A stretch of DNA of 64,000 bases from positions 62,001 to 126,000 of the forward strand of contig NZ_JAJPWV010000006.1 in NCBI RefSeq assembly GCF_021215455.1, written 5' to 3'. The notes under the pieces are model-generated. The model was not told where the DNA came from and searched no databases. It saw only the letters and a list, made by a program, of their open reading frames with translations. The DNA is from Mucilaginibacter roseus (GTDB lineage Bacteria; Bacteroidota; Bacteroidia; Sphingobacteriales; Sphingobacteriaceae). A program made the translations under genes and the position numbers. Positions 34,469 to 43,891 of this stretch are shown one piece after another (the first letter of the stretch is position 1; every line of letters starts with the position of its first letter).

Positions 34469-34957
34469 ATGAAAAAAATTCTGTTTGCCATTATCGTTGC
34501 TTTTATATTTTCCGGATGCTCAAAAGGAAGAAGGGTTTGCTGCGATTTGCCTGAGGAAAATACTATTTACATGACTGCTACCCGAGCCGACTCGGTATGG
34601 CGGGCAAATTTTGTGGAGACAAGGATATTAAATGATTCGCTATACATATTTGGCAACAAAGGCGATGAGCATATCCGGATAATTATAAAGCCAACCGCTA
34701 CAGGTAAGTATTACATTACACCTCGAAATGGCATGTACTATATTACGGTTGGCGGCGACGTAATGGGTGCTGAATATCCGGCAGCGGCTGATACCTCAAA
34801 CCAGGTCATAATCACGAGCTATGATTTAAAGAAGAACATCATACGGGGTGAATTCGATATCCGCTTTATAAAGGGCTCGCGTTATACCGGCACAGATTAC
34901 CAAAACGAAGTGAGTTTTTTGAGAGGCAGGTTCCGGGCGGAATTGCCAAATAAATAA
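34469..34957 (+). CDS. Lipoprotein with adjacent-Cys motif (tandem paralogue 1)
   Basis: A 162-residue predicted lipoprotein, lipobox FSGC (Cys17), followed seven residues later by an adjacent Cys pair in RRVCCDLP. The mature part is beta-rich: SVWRANFVETR, DSLYIFGNKG, GKYYITPRNGMYYITVGGD, then IIRGEFDIRF and the closing VSFLRGRFRAELP. It is a paralogue of the next two genes, all on the plus strand with 60-95-nt spacers. The fold resembles the small Bacteroidota lipoprotein families often labelled DUF6252, but this is a resemblance only. Function unknown. Confidence 0.78.
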   Translation: MKKILFAIIVAFIFSGCSKGRRVCCDLPEENTIYMTATRADSVWRANFVETRILNDSLYIFGNKGDEHIRIIIKPTATGKYYITPRNGMYYITVGGDVMGAEYPAAADTSNQVIITSYDLKKNIIRGEFDIRFIKGSRYTGTDYQNEVSFLRGRFRAELPNK

Positions 34958-35029
34958 AAGTATTTGAAGCTGTTACGTTTAAGGGTTTGTAGCCGTATTT
35001 GCAATAAATAACCTAAATAACAATCAATT

Positions 35030-35524
35030 ATGAAAACCAAACTGTTTATCGCTTTACTTGCTGTCGCAACCGCATTAACAGCGTGCAAAAAAAATGAAAA
35101 AAAGGAAGTATACTACTGCTGCCACATTCGGGACAATTTTATGAGTGCTGTAAAAGCTGATACTACATGGCGAACAGACAAATTGGAATTGAGCTATAAT
35201 AAAGACTCGCTTATCTTACTCGGAATAAATAAAAATGAAACCCTGCGGTTAAGTATGAAGGTAGTTGATACCGGCAAATATTTTATCAACCCTAAAAGTG
35301 GGGTTTATAATATATTAGTTGGCGGAGATGCATTGGTTGGTGAGTATAGGGCCACTACCGACACTGCTAATTATATAAAAGTTTTAACCTATAGCAAAAA
35401 CACCGGGTGGATAGAAGGACAGTTTAAAATAAAACTTACCAAAAGCGCTCGTTACACTAATCCGGCACTGGGTAACGAGGTAAGCTTTGTGAGAGGTAAA
35501 TTCTCAGCAGCGCTGCCCAAATAG
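35030..35524 (+). CDS. Lipoprotein with adjacent-Cys motif (tandem paralogue 2)
   Basis: A 164-residue predicted lipoprotein, lipobox LTAC (Cys19), then an adjacent Cys pair in VYYCCHIR. It shares with paralogue 1 the TTWR segment, DSLILLGINK, GKYFINPKSGVYNILVGGD and the closing VSFVRGKFSAALP. Upstream, the 12-mer TTTGCAATAAAT (34998-35009) is repeated before paralogue 3 (35581-35592). Function unknown. Confidence 0.78.
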   Translation: MKTKLFIALLAVATALTACKKNEKKEVYYCCHIRDNFMSAVKADTTWRTDKLELSYNKDSLILLGINKNETLRLSMKVVDTGKYFINPKSGVYNILVGGDALVGEYRATTDTANYIKVLTYSKNTGWIEGQFKIKLTKSARYTNPALGNEVSFVRGKFSAALPK

Positions 35525-35617
35525 TCCATCGCCCGTTAAGTGTTTGTGATGTACAGTTGGGAAAAAATTAATTAAGCAAGTTTGCAATAAATGTTTAATG
35601 ATGCTGTTTTAGGCAGT

Positions 35618-36103
35618 ATGAAAACCTACCTTTGTTACATCGTATTGTTTATTTCATTTTTATCATCATGCAGTAAAGGCGAAAAAGTTTGCTGCGACCC
35701 GATAGTTCAACCGCAACTACCTGAATTTTATGTTTACGGTTACAAGAATGATACTTCATGGGTAGCTGAACCTAATACATGTTATCTGTTCCGTAACCGT
35801 ATTTATCTTGAAGTAAAGTCATCTGCGGAGACACTTAATATATCTGTCGAAGAATTTAAAGGCAAGGGTAAATACAATATTGCAGGTGGTAATTGCAGAT
35901 ACACTGATATAAATGGTGTAGAATACCTTGCGGATTTCTCGCCTGTTAATGCGTTTGAAGTGGAGGAGTACGATGATACTACGGGTGTTTTGAGTGGCGT
36001 TTTAACGGTAAATATGAAATTAAGGATGCCGGCCACTGCCGGAAATGCCGTTCCGGAAATTTATTTTTCAAAAGGCCGATTCAGATTGGCTTTATCTAAA
36101 TAA
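35618..36103 (+). CDS. Lipoprotein with adjacent-Cys motif (tandem paralogue 3)
   Basis: A 161-residue predicted lipoprotein from the ATG at 35618 (MKTYLCYIV); an in-frame ATG at 35591 would add nine residues before the signal peptide. The lipobox is LSSC (Cys18) and an adjacent Cys pair follows in EKVCCDPI. It is more diverged than the first two but keeps [15 protein letters not shown], and the closing [13 protein letters not shown]. Last of the trio; asnS starts 32 nt later with its own -7 box. Function unknown. Confidence 0.75.
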   Translation: MKTYLCYIVLFISFLSSCSKGEKVCCDPIVQPQLPEFYVYGYKNDTSWVAEPNTCYLFRNRIYLEVKSSAETLNISVEEFKGKGKYNIAGGNCRYTDINGVEYLADFSPVNAFEVEEYDDTTGVLSGVLTVNMKLRMPATAGNAVPEIYFSKGRFRLALSK

Positions 36104-36106
36104 TTG

Positions 36107-36114
36107 TATTTTTG
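36107..36114 (+). promoter_or_regulatory. -7 box of the asnS promoter
   Basis: TATTTTTG matches TAnnTTTG exactly, 21 nt before the asnS ATG; a TTGG about 17 nt upstream could serve as the -33 element. Confidence 0.45.
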
Positions 36115-36135
36115 GCGCTCAATAATATAAATTAT

Positions 36136-37584
36136 ATGGGCCAGAGAATTAAAATTAAAGCCTTGTTGGAGAGCGATGAAACCAACATTGATGTAACCGT
36201 AAAAGGGTGGGTGCGTACCTTCCGCAACAACCAGTTCATAGCTTTAAACGATGGCTCAACCAATAATAACGTTCAGATAGTTGTTGATTTTGAGAATACC
36301 GATGCCGCCTTATTAAAACGCATCACCACGGGTGCAGCCTTAAGCGTTACCGGTACTGTGGTTCCATCGTTGGGTAAAGGCCAAAAAATCGACATAAAAG
36401 CTAAAGAGATAGAGATACTGGGCGATAGCGACCCGGAGAAATACCCGCTGCAGCCTAAAAAACACAGCCTCGAGTTTTTGCGCGAGATCGCACACCTGCG
36501 TTTTCGTACCAACACTTTTGGCGCTATTTTCAGGGTGCGTAACAGTTTATCATTCGCGGTACACCAGTTTTTCCAAGAGCGTGGTTTTGTGTACCTGCAC
36601 ACGCCTGTAATTACCGCCTCGGATGCTGAAGGTGCGGGCGAAGCTTTTAAAGTAACCAACCTTGACCTGGATAATCTGCCGCGTACGGATAGCGGAGAGA
36701 TCGATTACAAGCAGGATTTTTTTGGTAAAGCTACCAACCTTACCGTGTCAGGCCAGTTAGAGGGCGAGCTGGGTGCCATGGCGCTGAGCGATATTTATAC
36801 CTTCGGCCCAACTTTTCGTGCTGAAAACTCGAACACTACCCGCCACCTTGCCGAGTTTTGGATGATAGAGCCCGAAATGGCTTTTTATGATCTGGATGAT
36901 AACATGGATCTGGCTGAGGCGCTGCTGAAGTACGTGATAAAATACGCACTGGATAAGAACCGTGAGGATATCGAGTTTCTGAGCCAGCGTTTGCAGGATG
37001 AGGACAAGCAAAAACCACAGAACGAGCGCTCGGAAATGACGCTGCTTGAAAAACTGGAGTTTTGCCTGGAGAATGATTTTGTACGTCTTACTTACACCGA
37101 GGCCATCGACATACTGAAGGATTCGACCCCAAATAAGAAAAAGAAATTCCAGTATCTGGTTGAAGGTTGGGGTACCGATCTGCAATCAGAGCATGAGCGT
37201 TACCTGGTAGAGAAACACTTTAAAAAACCGGTTATCCTGACGGATTATCCTAAAGAGATCAAGGCCTTCTACATGCGCCAGAACGAGCCGGATGCCAATG
37301 GCCGCGAAACTGTACGGGCAATGGATATCCTGTTCCCGGGCATCGGTGAAATTGTAGGCGGTTCGCAGCGCGAGGAGCGTTTAGACAGACTTGAAAAACG
37401 CATGGACGAAATGGGCATCCCTAAAGAGGAGCTTTGGTGGTATTTGGATACCCGCCGCTTTGGTGCCTGCCCGCACGCTGGTTTCGGTTTGGGCTTTGAG
37501 CGTTTGGTACTGTTTGTTACCGGTATGGGCAACATCAGGGATGTAATACCTTTCCCAAGGTTTCCTAAAAACGCAGAGTTTTAA
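36136..37584 (+). CDS. asnS: Asparaginyl-tRNA synthetase
   Basis: Class IIb synthetase that charges tRNA-Asn. From ATG 36136 ([10 protein letters not shown]) it has 482 residues. Order: N-terminal OB-fold anticodon domain ([19 protein letters not shown]), then the catalytic core with motif 2 [21 protein letters not shown] split around an Arg, and motif 3 [24 protein letters not shown] 24 nt upstream is open in frame but inside the promoter region, so I reject it. A bidirectional terminator follows. Confidence 0.96.
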   Translation: MGQRIKIKALLESDETNIDVTVKGWVRTFRNNQFIALNDGSTNNNVQIVVDFENTDAALLKRITTGAALSVTGTVVPSLGKGQKIDIKAKEIEILGDSDPEKYPLQPKKHSLEFLREIAHLRFRTNTFGAIFRVRNSLSFAVHQFFQERGFVYLHTPVITASDAEGAGEAFKVTNLDLDNLPRTDSGEIDYKQDFFGKATNLTVSGQLEGELGAMALSDIYTFGPTFRAENSNTTRHLAEFWMIEPEMAFYDLDDNMDLAEALLKYVIKYALDKNREDIEFLSQRLQDEDKQKPQNERSEMTLLEKLEFCLENDFVRLTYTEAIDILKDSTPNKKKKFQYLVEGWGTDLQSEHERYLVEKHFKKPVILTDYPKEIKAFYMRQNEPDANGRETVRAMDILFPGIGEIVGGSQREERLDRLEKRMDEMGIPKEELWWYLDTRRFGACPHAGFGLGFERLVLFVTGMGNIRDVIPFPRFPKNAEF

Positions 37585-37602
37585 TAACAGAAATACAAAA
37601 GT

Positions 37603-37637
37603 AAAACGGCCTTTAGCATTGCGCTAAAGGCCGTTTT
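37603..37637. terminator. Bidirectional terminator between asnS and the cobalamin-binding gene
   Basis: AAAACGGCCTTTAGC and GCTAAAGGCCGTTTT form a stem of about 15 bp with an ATTGC loop; it has A-runs on one side and T-runs on the other, so it can stop transcription from both converging genes. Confidence 0.88.
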
Positions 37638-38570
37638 TTACACGCTGAACTTTATCCAGCCATTGCCCTCAAACCCGAAGATAAACTGTTTTGGGTTGAT
37701 GATCTCGGCCATGATCTCCAGCGAATCCACCAGCCGCGGGCCGGGGCGGTTAAAGTATTGGTTGCCGTCGGCAATATATAGCCGGTTATTCTTAATGGCC
37801 TTTAGTTCAGCAAAGCCGGGTTTATCCAACAGTAAATTAATCTCGCGCATGGTGCGGTCAATGCTAAAACCGCATGGCATCAGCACAATAACATCCGGGT
37901 TGGCCAGGCGGATAGCCTCCCAATCCACATAAGGCGAATGTTTACCGGCTTCAGCCAATACAGGTGTGCCGCCGGCAATGTTTACCAGCTCCGGTATCCA
38001 GTTGCCCGATGTCATCAGCGGCTCCAACCATTCAATACAAGCTACAGTTGGCTTAGCATCAATAAATTTAAGTTTGTGGCGGATGATGTTGATGCGGTCT
38101 TCCAGATCTTCTATCAGCACATTACCGGCTTCAGAAACATTCAGCGCCGATGCTACATTTTTTATATCAGCAAGCATTTCATCAATGCTGTTAGGTTGCA
38201 ATGATATAATCTGCGCCGGTTTATCCAGATATTCCTGCAAGGCCTGTTGTACCTCGGGTAGTGATACGGCGCAAACATCGCATTGATCTTGCGTGATCAC
38301 CACATCAGGCTGTAAATTCCTTATAACTTCTTTTTTTACAGTGTACAAGGATAGCGCATCGTTCAGTATCTCTTTTACCTTATTATCGATCTCGGCGCTG
38401 CTTAATCCGTCAGGTATATTAGCTTCTGTACAAATGGGCAGGGCTTTTACGCTTTCGGGATAGTCGCATTCGTGAGAGCGGCCGACCAGATTTTGTTCGA
38501 GGCCAAGTGCGCAGATAATCTCGGTAGCCGATGGTAAAAGCGATATAATACGAAGGGGTGATGATGACAT
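37638..38570 (-). CDS. Cobalamin-binding / BtuF-like substrate-binding protein
   Basis: A 310-residue protein of the periplasmic-binding-protein fold used by vitamin B12 and siderophore ABC systems: ISLLPSATEIICALGLEQNLVG, SHECDYPESV, PDVVITQDQCDVCAVSLP, ASALNVSEAG and WEAIRLANPDVIVLMPCGF. It lacks a signal peptide or lipobox, since the domain starts at about residue 6, so it would remain in the cytosol unless the start is wrong. No transporter genes are adjacent. Similar cytosolic cobalamin-binding proteins are common in Bacteroidota. Confidence 0.82.
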   Translation of the reverse strand: MSSSPLRIISLLPSATEIICALGLEQNLVGRSHECDYPESVKALPICTEANIPDGLSSAEIDNKVKEILNDALSLYTVKKEVIRNLQPDVVITQDQCDVCAVSLPEVQQALQEYLDKPAQIISLQPNSIDEMLADIKNVASALNVSEAGNVLIEDLEDRINIIRHKLKFIDAKPTVACIEWLEPLMTSGNWIPELVNIAGGTPVLAEAGKHSPYVDWEAIRLANPDVIVLMPCGFSIDRTMREINLLLDKPGFAELKAIKNNRLYIADGNQYFNRPGPRLVDSLEIMAEIINPKQFIFGFEGNGWIKFSV

Positions 38571-38605
38571 GCGGAAAAATTTAAAGTACAGTAAGCGAAG
38601 ATGAA

Positions 38606-39088
38606 TTATCGCCTCATTTCGCTCAGGATAGCCCTAAGCAATTCATTGGCGTGCTGCGAACCGATAATGTACAGCAGGCCGTCGCGGTCGGTAAGGTGTA
38701 TGGCATCCTTGCCGCCCGCGTAAAAACGGATGGTACCTCGCGTATGCAGGTTATAAACCGGGTTATTGAACAGATAGCGGCTGTAAGTGCCCTTTTCGGC
38801 TTTTACAATGCTATTCAGGTCGATTTTTACCAGGCGGGTGGTCCACAAACCATCCAGCATAATGCTTTTGTTTTGCACCCGGGTACGAAAGTGCAGTAAA
38901 AAGCCCATAATGATAGAGATGATGATGATTGCGAAACCTACCACAATCAGCAGATCGCCGTTGCGGGCGTTACCCTCAGTAAAAAAGTAAGCCGCGAAAC
39001 ACGACATGGCCAACACCAGCCTGATGGTTAGCGGTATAAACTCCCTGCCAAGGTATTGTTTCTCGATGTAAACCGGTTTGTCGCTCAT
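38606..39088 (-). CDS. Small two-span membrane protein, function unknown
   Basis: A 160-residue protein with two membrane spans (about residues 20-36 and 45-65) followed by a beta-rich cytosolic tail (MLDGLWTTRLVKIDLNSIV, GTIRFYAGGKDAIHLTDRDG) that resembles a small PH-like domain. I do not recognise a named family. It ends 3 nt before the tilS stop-side start, i.e. tilS is immediately upstream on the same strand, which suggests co-transcription. Confidence 0.7.
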   Translation of the reverse strand: MSDKPVYIEKQYLGREFIPLTIRLVLAMSCFAAYFFTEGNARNGDLLIVVGFAIIIISIIMGFLLHFRTRVQNKSIMLDGLWTTRLVKIDLNSIVKAEKGTYSRYLFNNPVYNLHTRGTIRFYAGGKDAIHLTDRDGLLYIIGSQHANELLRAILSEMRR

Positions 39089-39091
39089 GCT

Positions 39092-40423
39092 CTATTTAAA
39101 CAGTTCGAATATAGTAACTTTTTTAGTGTTAGGATCAACCTTGTAGCGTTCGTCGGGCCGGTAACCTGCTACCCACATAATATCGCCGTTGCCGTTCACT
39201 AATAACGGGATCAACTGCTTTTTGTGCATCGGTATTTTCTGGTTGATGAAAAAATCGCTCAGTTTTTTGCGAGACTTCATCCCCAGGGGATAAAAATAAT
39301 CGCTTTGCTGCCAGTGGCGGATGCTGAGCGGATAAATCAGTTTATCGCAATCAACTGACACCGCATAAGGATTATCTTTAATGATCAACGGCGAATCATC
39401 ATGCAAAATCCCAATCCGCTGCCCGTTAAAAAGCACTTCGTGGTCATGCTCATTTATTGATACGCTTTCAATTGATTCCGGATTGTTCTCAACCAATATT
39501 AGTTTACCCCGGTCAATAGTCAGCCGGTGTGTTGCGGAGGCAAACCATTTACCACTTTGCGCATCCAGGGATGCGATCACATCATCAACCACAGGTTCGG
39601 CAAAGCCAAAAGATTGCAGCAGTTTATATAGGAGTAGCTGTTGCGGTTGCAGGGCTTTTATAGCATCGATTGCTAAATGAATTTCATCATCGTGCTGAAT
39701 AAACAAGTGCTTTTTTGCCTCCTCAACCTTTAACGCCAATAGTTCTTCCAACTGGCGAAAGTGGCGCAGGTTATTATCAAAAGTATGTTCAAGGTTGCGG
39801 TTTAGTTCCCGTAGTTTGGGTATTACCTCATGCCTTATCTTGTTACGCGCGTATTTGGTTGATGCGTTCGAGCTATCTTCAACATAAGGTATATTCTCTG
39901 TTGCAACAACAGCCGCTATCTCTTCGCGAGTCATAAAAAGCAATGGCCTTATCAATAACCCGTTTTTAGGCAGGATGCCGTGCAGGCCTGCAATGCCGGT
40001 GCCGCGTGTAAGATTTAACAATATTGTTTCAATAGTGTCGTTCTTGTGGTGGCCAAGCGCGATAAGGTGGTAATTATGTTGCTGTCTTATCTGCTCAAAC
40101 CAGTTGTACCTCAGCTCCCTTGCTGCCATTTGTATGGATATTTTATGGCTATCGGCATATGTAGTGGTATCAAAATTGATGGTATGAAAAGGTACGCCAA
40201 GCTGTACGGCCAGGCTGCAGCAAAAGTGCTGGTCGGCATCGGCTTCACTGCCGCGAAGGCCGAAGTTGCAATGCGCTATGCCAAAACTGTAACCTGCCAC
40301 GCTGAATAACCGGGCAAGCAAAACAGAATCAATACCACCGCTAACAGCAACCAAAATGCTGTTTTGCTGCGTAAAAAGATTATTTTGCTCAATAAATTCG
40401 GTAAAGCGCTTGACAGGGAGCAT
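39092..40423 (-). CDS. tilS: tRNA(Ile)-lysidine synthetase
   Basis: Converts C34 of the CAU-anticodon tRNA-Ile to lysidine, so that it reads AUA. PP-loop motif AVSGGIDSVLLARL at residue about 28, then GHHKNDTIETILLNLTRGTG, and a C-terminal domain (SDYFYPLGMKSRKKLSDFFI). The 443 residues fit the longer TilS type. It diverges from the OstA-like gene, 51 nt apart. Confidence 0.95.
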   Translation of the reverse strand: MLPVKRFTEFIEQNNLFTQQNSILVAVSGGIDSVLLARLFSVAGYSFGIAHCNFGLRGSEADADQHFCCSLAVQLGVPFHTINFDTTTYADSHKISIQMAARELRYNWFEQIRQQHNYHLIALGHHKNDTIETILLNLTRGTGIAGLHGILPKNGLLIRPLLFMTREEIAAVVATENIPYVEDSSNASTKYARNKIRHEVIPKLRELNRNLEHTFDNNLRHFRQLEELLALKVEEAKKHLFIQHDDEIHLAIDAIKALQPQQLLLYKLLQSFGFAEPVVDDVIASLDAQSGKWFASATHRLTIDRGKLILVENNPESIESVSINEHDHEVLFNGQRIGILHDDSPLIIKDNPYAVSVDCDKLIYPLSIRHWQQSDYFYPLGMKSRKKLSDFFINQKIPMHKKQLIPLLVNGNGDIMWVAGYRPDERYKVDPNTKKVTIFELFK

Positions 40424-40461
40424 ACATCAAAATTATTAATTTAATAAGCCCCGCAAAAAAC

Positions 40462-40469
40462 TAATTTTG
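40462..40469 (+). promoter_or_regulatory. -7 box of the OstA-like gene
   Basis: TAATTTTG matches TAnnTTTG exactly and ends 5 nt before the GTG start, predicting a very short 5' leader. Confidence 0.45.
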
Positions 40470-40474
40470 CCAAC

Positions 40475-42943
40475 GTGAATAAATGCCTTTTAAGTATACT
40501 GTTGCTGCTGCTCGCAGGCGCGGCGTTCGGCCAGCAAAAAAAATCGCAGGTGCGGCTTACGCGGTCTGACCGGAGCGAGGGCATTAAGCGCAATGGTAAA
40601 GATGTATTAAAGGTTTTTAACGGCACCTTTCAGCAGGATTTTTCTGTGCTACAGTCAGACAGTGCGTACTTCTACCCGCAGGATAACGCTTTCGATGCCT
40701 TTGGCAACGTGCATATTACGCAGGGAGATACGCTCAACATCTATGGCGATAAGTTGAACTATAACGGCAACACCAAAACTGCCATCCTGACCAACAATGT
40801 GCGGATGATTGATAAGGATGCCATCCTCACTACCGATTACCTGACCTACAATACGGCCACACGCATCGGTACCTATACAGGCGGTGGTAAACTCATTAAC
40901 AAGGATAACACCCTGACCAGCAAAAACGGCTATTATTTTGCGGGCTCGCGCGATGCTTATTTCAGGTACGATGTGGTGCTGAATACCGTTGACGCGCTGA
41001 TTAAGACAGATACCATGCGCTATAACAGCGGCAGCCGTATAGCTTATTTTTACGGGCCAACCAATATTTACGGTAAGGCTAAAGATAAGGACACTTTGTA
41101 TACAGAGTTTGGTACGTACAATACGGTAAATGAGCAGGCTTTTTTTACCAAGAACAACCTGTATAAGCAGGGAACTAAATCCTTAAAGGGAGATACTTTA
41201 TTTTATGACCGTTTGCTGGGCCTGGGCCGCGCTATAAAGCGCATCACGTTTAACGACAGGGAGCAGAAGATCACCATGAAGGGCGACTTGGGTATATTTA
41301 ACCGTAAAGAGGAACGTACCCTGGTTACCGAGAATGCCTATATTATATTAGTTACCGAAGAAAAAGACACTATCAAAACGGACACCACTAAAAAGCTCGA
41401 TAAAATAAAAACGGATAGTGCAACCAAGGTTATCCCCAAAAAGGCAACAAAACCGCTCGATGTTAAAGCAGCACCCTCTGCAACGGTGAAAAAGCCTGCT
41501 GCAAAACCAGCAGGCAAAAACAAAACTCCGGTAACCACATCAACATCAACTATTATTATAAACGCTAAAGGTGAACGAATCAAGGTCGACTCGGTTTATA
41601 TGAGCGCTGATACGCTGGAAACGCAGATGTTTACCTACAAAAATTTAAAGGCATTGCAGGAGCAGCGGCGATTAGCCAACTTCAGGGATACATCGGCAAA
41701 ACCTGCCGCAGGCCCGGCAAAGCCTAAGCCCATTGTTTATAAAACTTCGCCAAAAGTGCTTACGCTTAACCCGCCTGTTATGCGGTTTGATACCGGGTAC
41801 CGCAACCCGCTGCTGTTTGGCAAGCCGAAACCTCAGCCGGTACGCAAGGATACGGCTCAAAAAGGTGGTAACACCAAAAAGGATAGCACGCTGAAAACGG
41901 ATAGCGCATCAAAAGGGAAAGCCGACACTGCTGCCAAGCTGGGTAATGTGCCGGGTAAGGTCGATTCAGTTTATATGACCACCAAGGTTAAGTTGAGTGA
42001 TACCAGCCGTGTACGTGTTATTTTTGCTTACCATGATGCCCGGATCTATAAATCGGACTTACAGGCCAAAGCCGACTCTATGTTTTATAGCTATGCCGAC
42101 TCTACCATACGCTGCTATATAAAACCGCTTATGTGGACGCAGGGCTCCCAACTGTCAGGCGATACCATTAACCTGCAGATGAAGAACAAGAAGCTGGACA
42201 ACATGGACATCTTCTATAACTCGTTTGTAGTGAACGTGGAGAAGGACGACTCGACCCACTTTAACCAGGTGGGGGGTAAAAAAATGCGTGGCTTTTTTAA
42301 GGACAATAAGCTCAATGTGATGTTTGTTGATGGCAACGCCGAAAGCATATATTTTGACCGTGACAGTACTACCAAAACGGTTAATGGTATGGGGCGTTCA
42401 CTAAGCAGTCGCATGCGCATCAGGTTTGCTGCTAACAAACCGCTTAAGATGGCCTTCCTGTCAAAACCCGATATCAGGTACGGGCCATTGGGTAAGTTTA
42501 CCGAGGACGACCGTATATTGAAAGGCTTTATCTGGAAGCCTAAAGAACGCCCGGCCTCAAAAGAGGCGGTGATAAATTCTGCAAAGCGTAAGGCTGCCAA
42601 ACGTGCGGCCGAAAGGGCAGAGGCCGCCGCCGCAGCAAAAAAAGCAGCGGCTACAAAAGGCTCGTCTAAAGCGCCGGGAGGTGCAAAAGAGCAGCCATCA
42701 TCAGGCAGTGGTAAAAAGACTGCGGTAATGCAAAAGGTAAACCCTAGGGATAGCGCCTCGCGCGATTCGAGCATTAACCTTGGTCCGGGTAACCTGAAGA
42801 ATGTTAACCGTAACCGTGTTCAGGATGGTACGCTAAATACCGCGCCGGTAATTATGCCTGCCGTTGTTCCGCAAAAAGATACTACCACAGTTGCCCGCCC
42901 GCCAGCTAACCAGCCAACGCGCAGAGATAGCACATTCCAGTAA
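40475..42943 (+). CDS. OstA-like (LptA/LptD N-terminal type) envelope protein
   Basis: An 822-residue exported protein, GTG start, signal peptide ending about GAAFGQ (residue 20). Residues about 30-330 show the OstA/LptA-like beta-jellyroll pattern (LQSDSAYFYPQDNAFDAFGN, GDTLNIYGDKLNYNG, LTNNVRM, YLTYNTATRIGTYTGGGKL) which binds lipopolysaccharide in Lpt proteins. Two low-complexity stretches rich in Lys, Ala, Thr and Pro follow (about residues 305-370 and 400-490), and a third at the C-terminus. A role in LPS transport across the periplasm is likely; the gene is far from lpxA but in the same region. Confidence 0.82.
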   Translation: MNKCLLSILLLLLAGAAFGQQKKSQVRLTRSDRSEGIKRNGKDVLKVFNGTFQQDFSVLQSDSAYFYPQDNAFDAFGNVHITQGDTLNIYGDKLNYNGNTKTAILTNNVRMIDKDAILTTDYLTYNTATRIGTYTGGGKLINKDNTLTSKNGYYFAGSRDAYFRYDVVLNTVDALIKTDTMRYNSGSRIAYFYGPTNIYGKAKDKDTLYTEFGTYNTVNEQAFFTKNNLYKQGTKSLKGDTLFYDRLLGLGRAIKRITFNDREQKITMKGDLGIFNRKEERTLVTENAYIILVTEEKDTIKTDTTKKLDKIKTDSATKVIPKKATKPLDVKAAPSATVKKPAAKPAGKNKTPVTTSTSTIIINAKGERIKVDSVYMSADTLETQMFTYKNLKALQEQRRLANFRDTSAKPAAGPAKPKPIVYKTSPKVLTLNPPVMRFDTGYRNPLLFGKPKPQPVRKDTAQKGGNTKKDSTLKTDSASKGKADTAAKLGNVPGKVDSVYMTTKVKLSDTSRVRVIFAYHDARIYKSDLQAKADSMFYSYADSTIRCYIKPLMWTQGSQLSGDTINLQMKNKKLDNMDIFYNSFVVNVEKDDSTHFNQVGGKKMRGFFKDNKLNVMFVDGNAESIYFDRDSTTKTVNGMGRSLSSRMRIRFAANKPLKMAFLSKPDIRYGPLGKFTEDDRILKGFIWKPKERPASKEAVINSAKRKAAKRAAERAEAAAAAKKAAATKGSSKAPGGAKEQPSSGSGKKTAVMQKVNPRDSASRDSSINLGPGNLKNVNRNRVQDGTLNTAPVIMPAVVPQKDTTTVARPPANQPTRRDSTFQ

Positions 42944-42984
42944 AAGAACTGCTGATTAAAAGCGCTTGATGAAATTTAAATTGT

Positions 42985-43004
42985 AAATGAATGAATGTTC
43001 ATTT
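42985..43004. promoter_or_regulatory. Candidate TetR operator
   Basis: AAATGAA, six bases, TTCATTT: a spaced palindrome 28 nt before the TetR ATG, a usual position for autoregulation. TGAATG within it also fits operators of this class. Confidence 0.6.
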
Positions 43005-43031
43005 ATCTTCACAGCATGACCAAATAGATTA

Positions 43032-43622
43032 ATGCGAAGCAGGGATATTGATAAAGAATTGCTTGTAAAACAGAAGGCGATTGAATTGCTGGTGCACGAA
43101 GGTTTTGAAGGTTTTAGCATGAACAAGCTTGCGAAAGCTTGCCGCATTTCAGTCGGAACGCTCTACATCTACTATAAAGATAAGGATGACCTTATTGTAC
43201 AGATAGCAGAAGAAGAATCCAAACGTATGAGCGGTATGATGCTGGAGGGCTTTGACCCGGAAGCAAGTTTTGCCGATGGACTGAAGCAGCAATGGAAAAA
43301 CCGGGCGCAACACATGATGGAGAACCGGCATACAGTACAGTTTTTTGAGCAACTGCGTAGTTCAACCTATCAAAAGGTGATTTATGAAAGCTACTTTGAG
43401 GAGTTTAAGATAAAAATGAGCCGCTTTATGCAAAATGCTGTAGCAAGGGGCGAAATAAACCCCATGCCGATTGAGGTTTATTGGTCGGTTGCGTTTGCGC
43501 CGCTGTATAACCTGGTGCGTTTTAATAACGAAGGGCGTAGCATTGGCGGGGCAATTTTCGTATTAACCGATGATATGATTTGGCAAACCTTTGAACTGGT
43601 ATTGAAAGCGCTGAAAAAATAA
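43032..43622 (+). CDS. TetR/AcrR family transcriptional regulator
   Basis: A 196-residue repressor with an N-terminal helix-turn-helix (GFEGFSMNKLAKACRISVGT then LYIYYKDKDDLI), and a C-terminal ligand-binding part that is unlike any I can name. It begins with ATG 43032 just downstream of a palindromic site, and is followed by a small protein gene and an MFS exporter, 20 and 12 nt apart. It most likely represses this cassette and is induced by the exporter's substrate. Confidence 0.93.
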   Translation: MRSRDIDKELLVKQKAIELLVHEGFEGFSMNKLAKACRISVGTLYIYYKDKDDLIVQIAEEESKRMSGMMLEGFDPEASFADGLKQQWKNRAQHMMENRHTVQFFEQLRSSTYQKVIYESYFEEFKIKMSRFMQNAVARGEINPMPIEVYWSVAFAPLYNLVRFNNEGRSIGGAIFVLTDDMIWQTFELVLKALKK

Positions 43623-43642
43623 GCACGCCGAAAAATCTTTTT

Positions 43643-43879
43643 ATGGATCATTCGTCAATAAACCCTGCCGGGGTGCTGGTATTTAAAACCAATATTAACA
43701 CCATAACAGATTTGGCTAATGTAAGTCCTTTGCTTGATGCCGATAAGGCCGTCAGCAATTGGCATATTGACCTTGACCATTGCGACAAGTTGTTGCGGGT
43801 AACCACCGGCTGCCTTTGTCCGGCAGATATTATTGAGCTGGTAAACCGCCGGGGTTACTTGTGTATTGAACTGATTTAA
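43643..43879 (+). CDS. Small HMA-like fold protein, no metal motif
   Basis: A 78-residue soluble protein with strands and helices in a ferredoxin-like order (VLVFKTNI, WHIDLDHCDKLLRVTT, ADIIELVNRRGYLCIEL), similar to heavy-metal-associated domains. The CxxC metal motif near the N-terminus is absent, so it may not bind metal. Located between the TetR and MFS genes on the same strand, so part of the cassette. Role unknown; perhaps a sensor or accessory of the exporter. Confidence 0.65.
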   Translation: MDHSSINPAGVLVFKTNINTITDLANVSPLLDADKAVSNWHIDLDHCDKLLRVTTGCLCPADIIELVNRRGYLCIELI

Positions 43880-43891
43880 ACTGATAAACAA

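Noticed and set aside
42214..42774. Minus-strand frame of 186 codons inside the OstA-like gene
   Set aside because: Falls in the low-complexity Lys/Ala region of the other strand, which opens antisense frames by composition.
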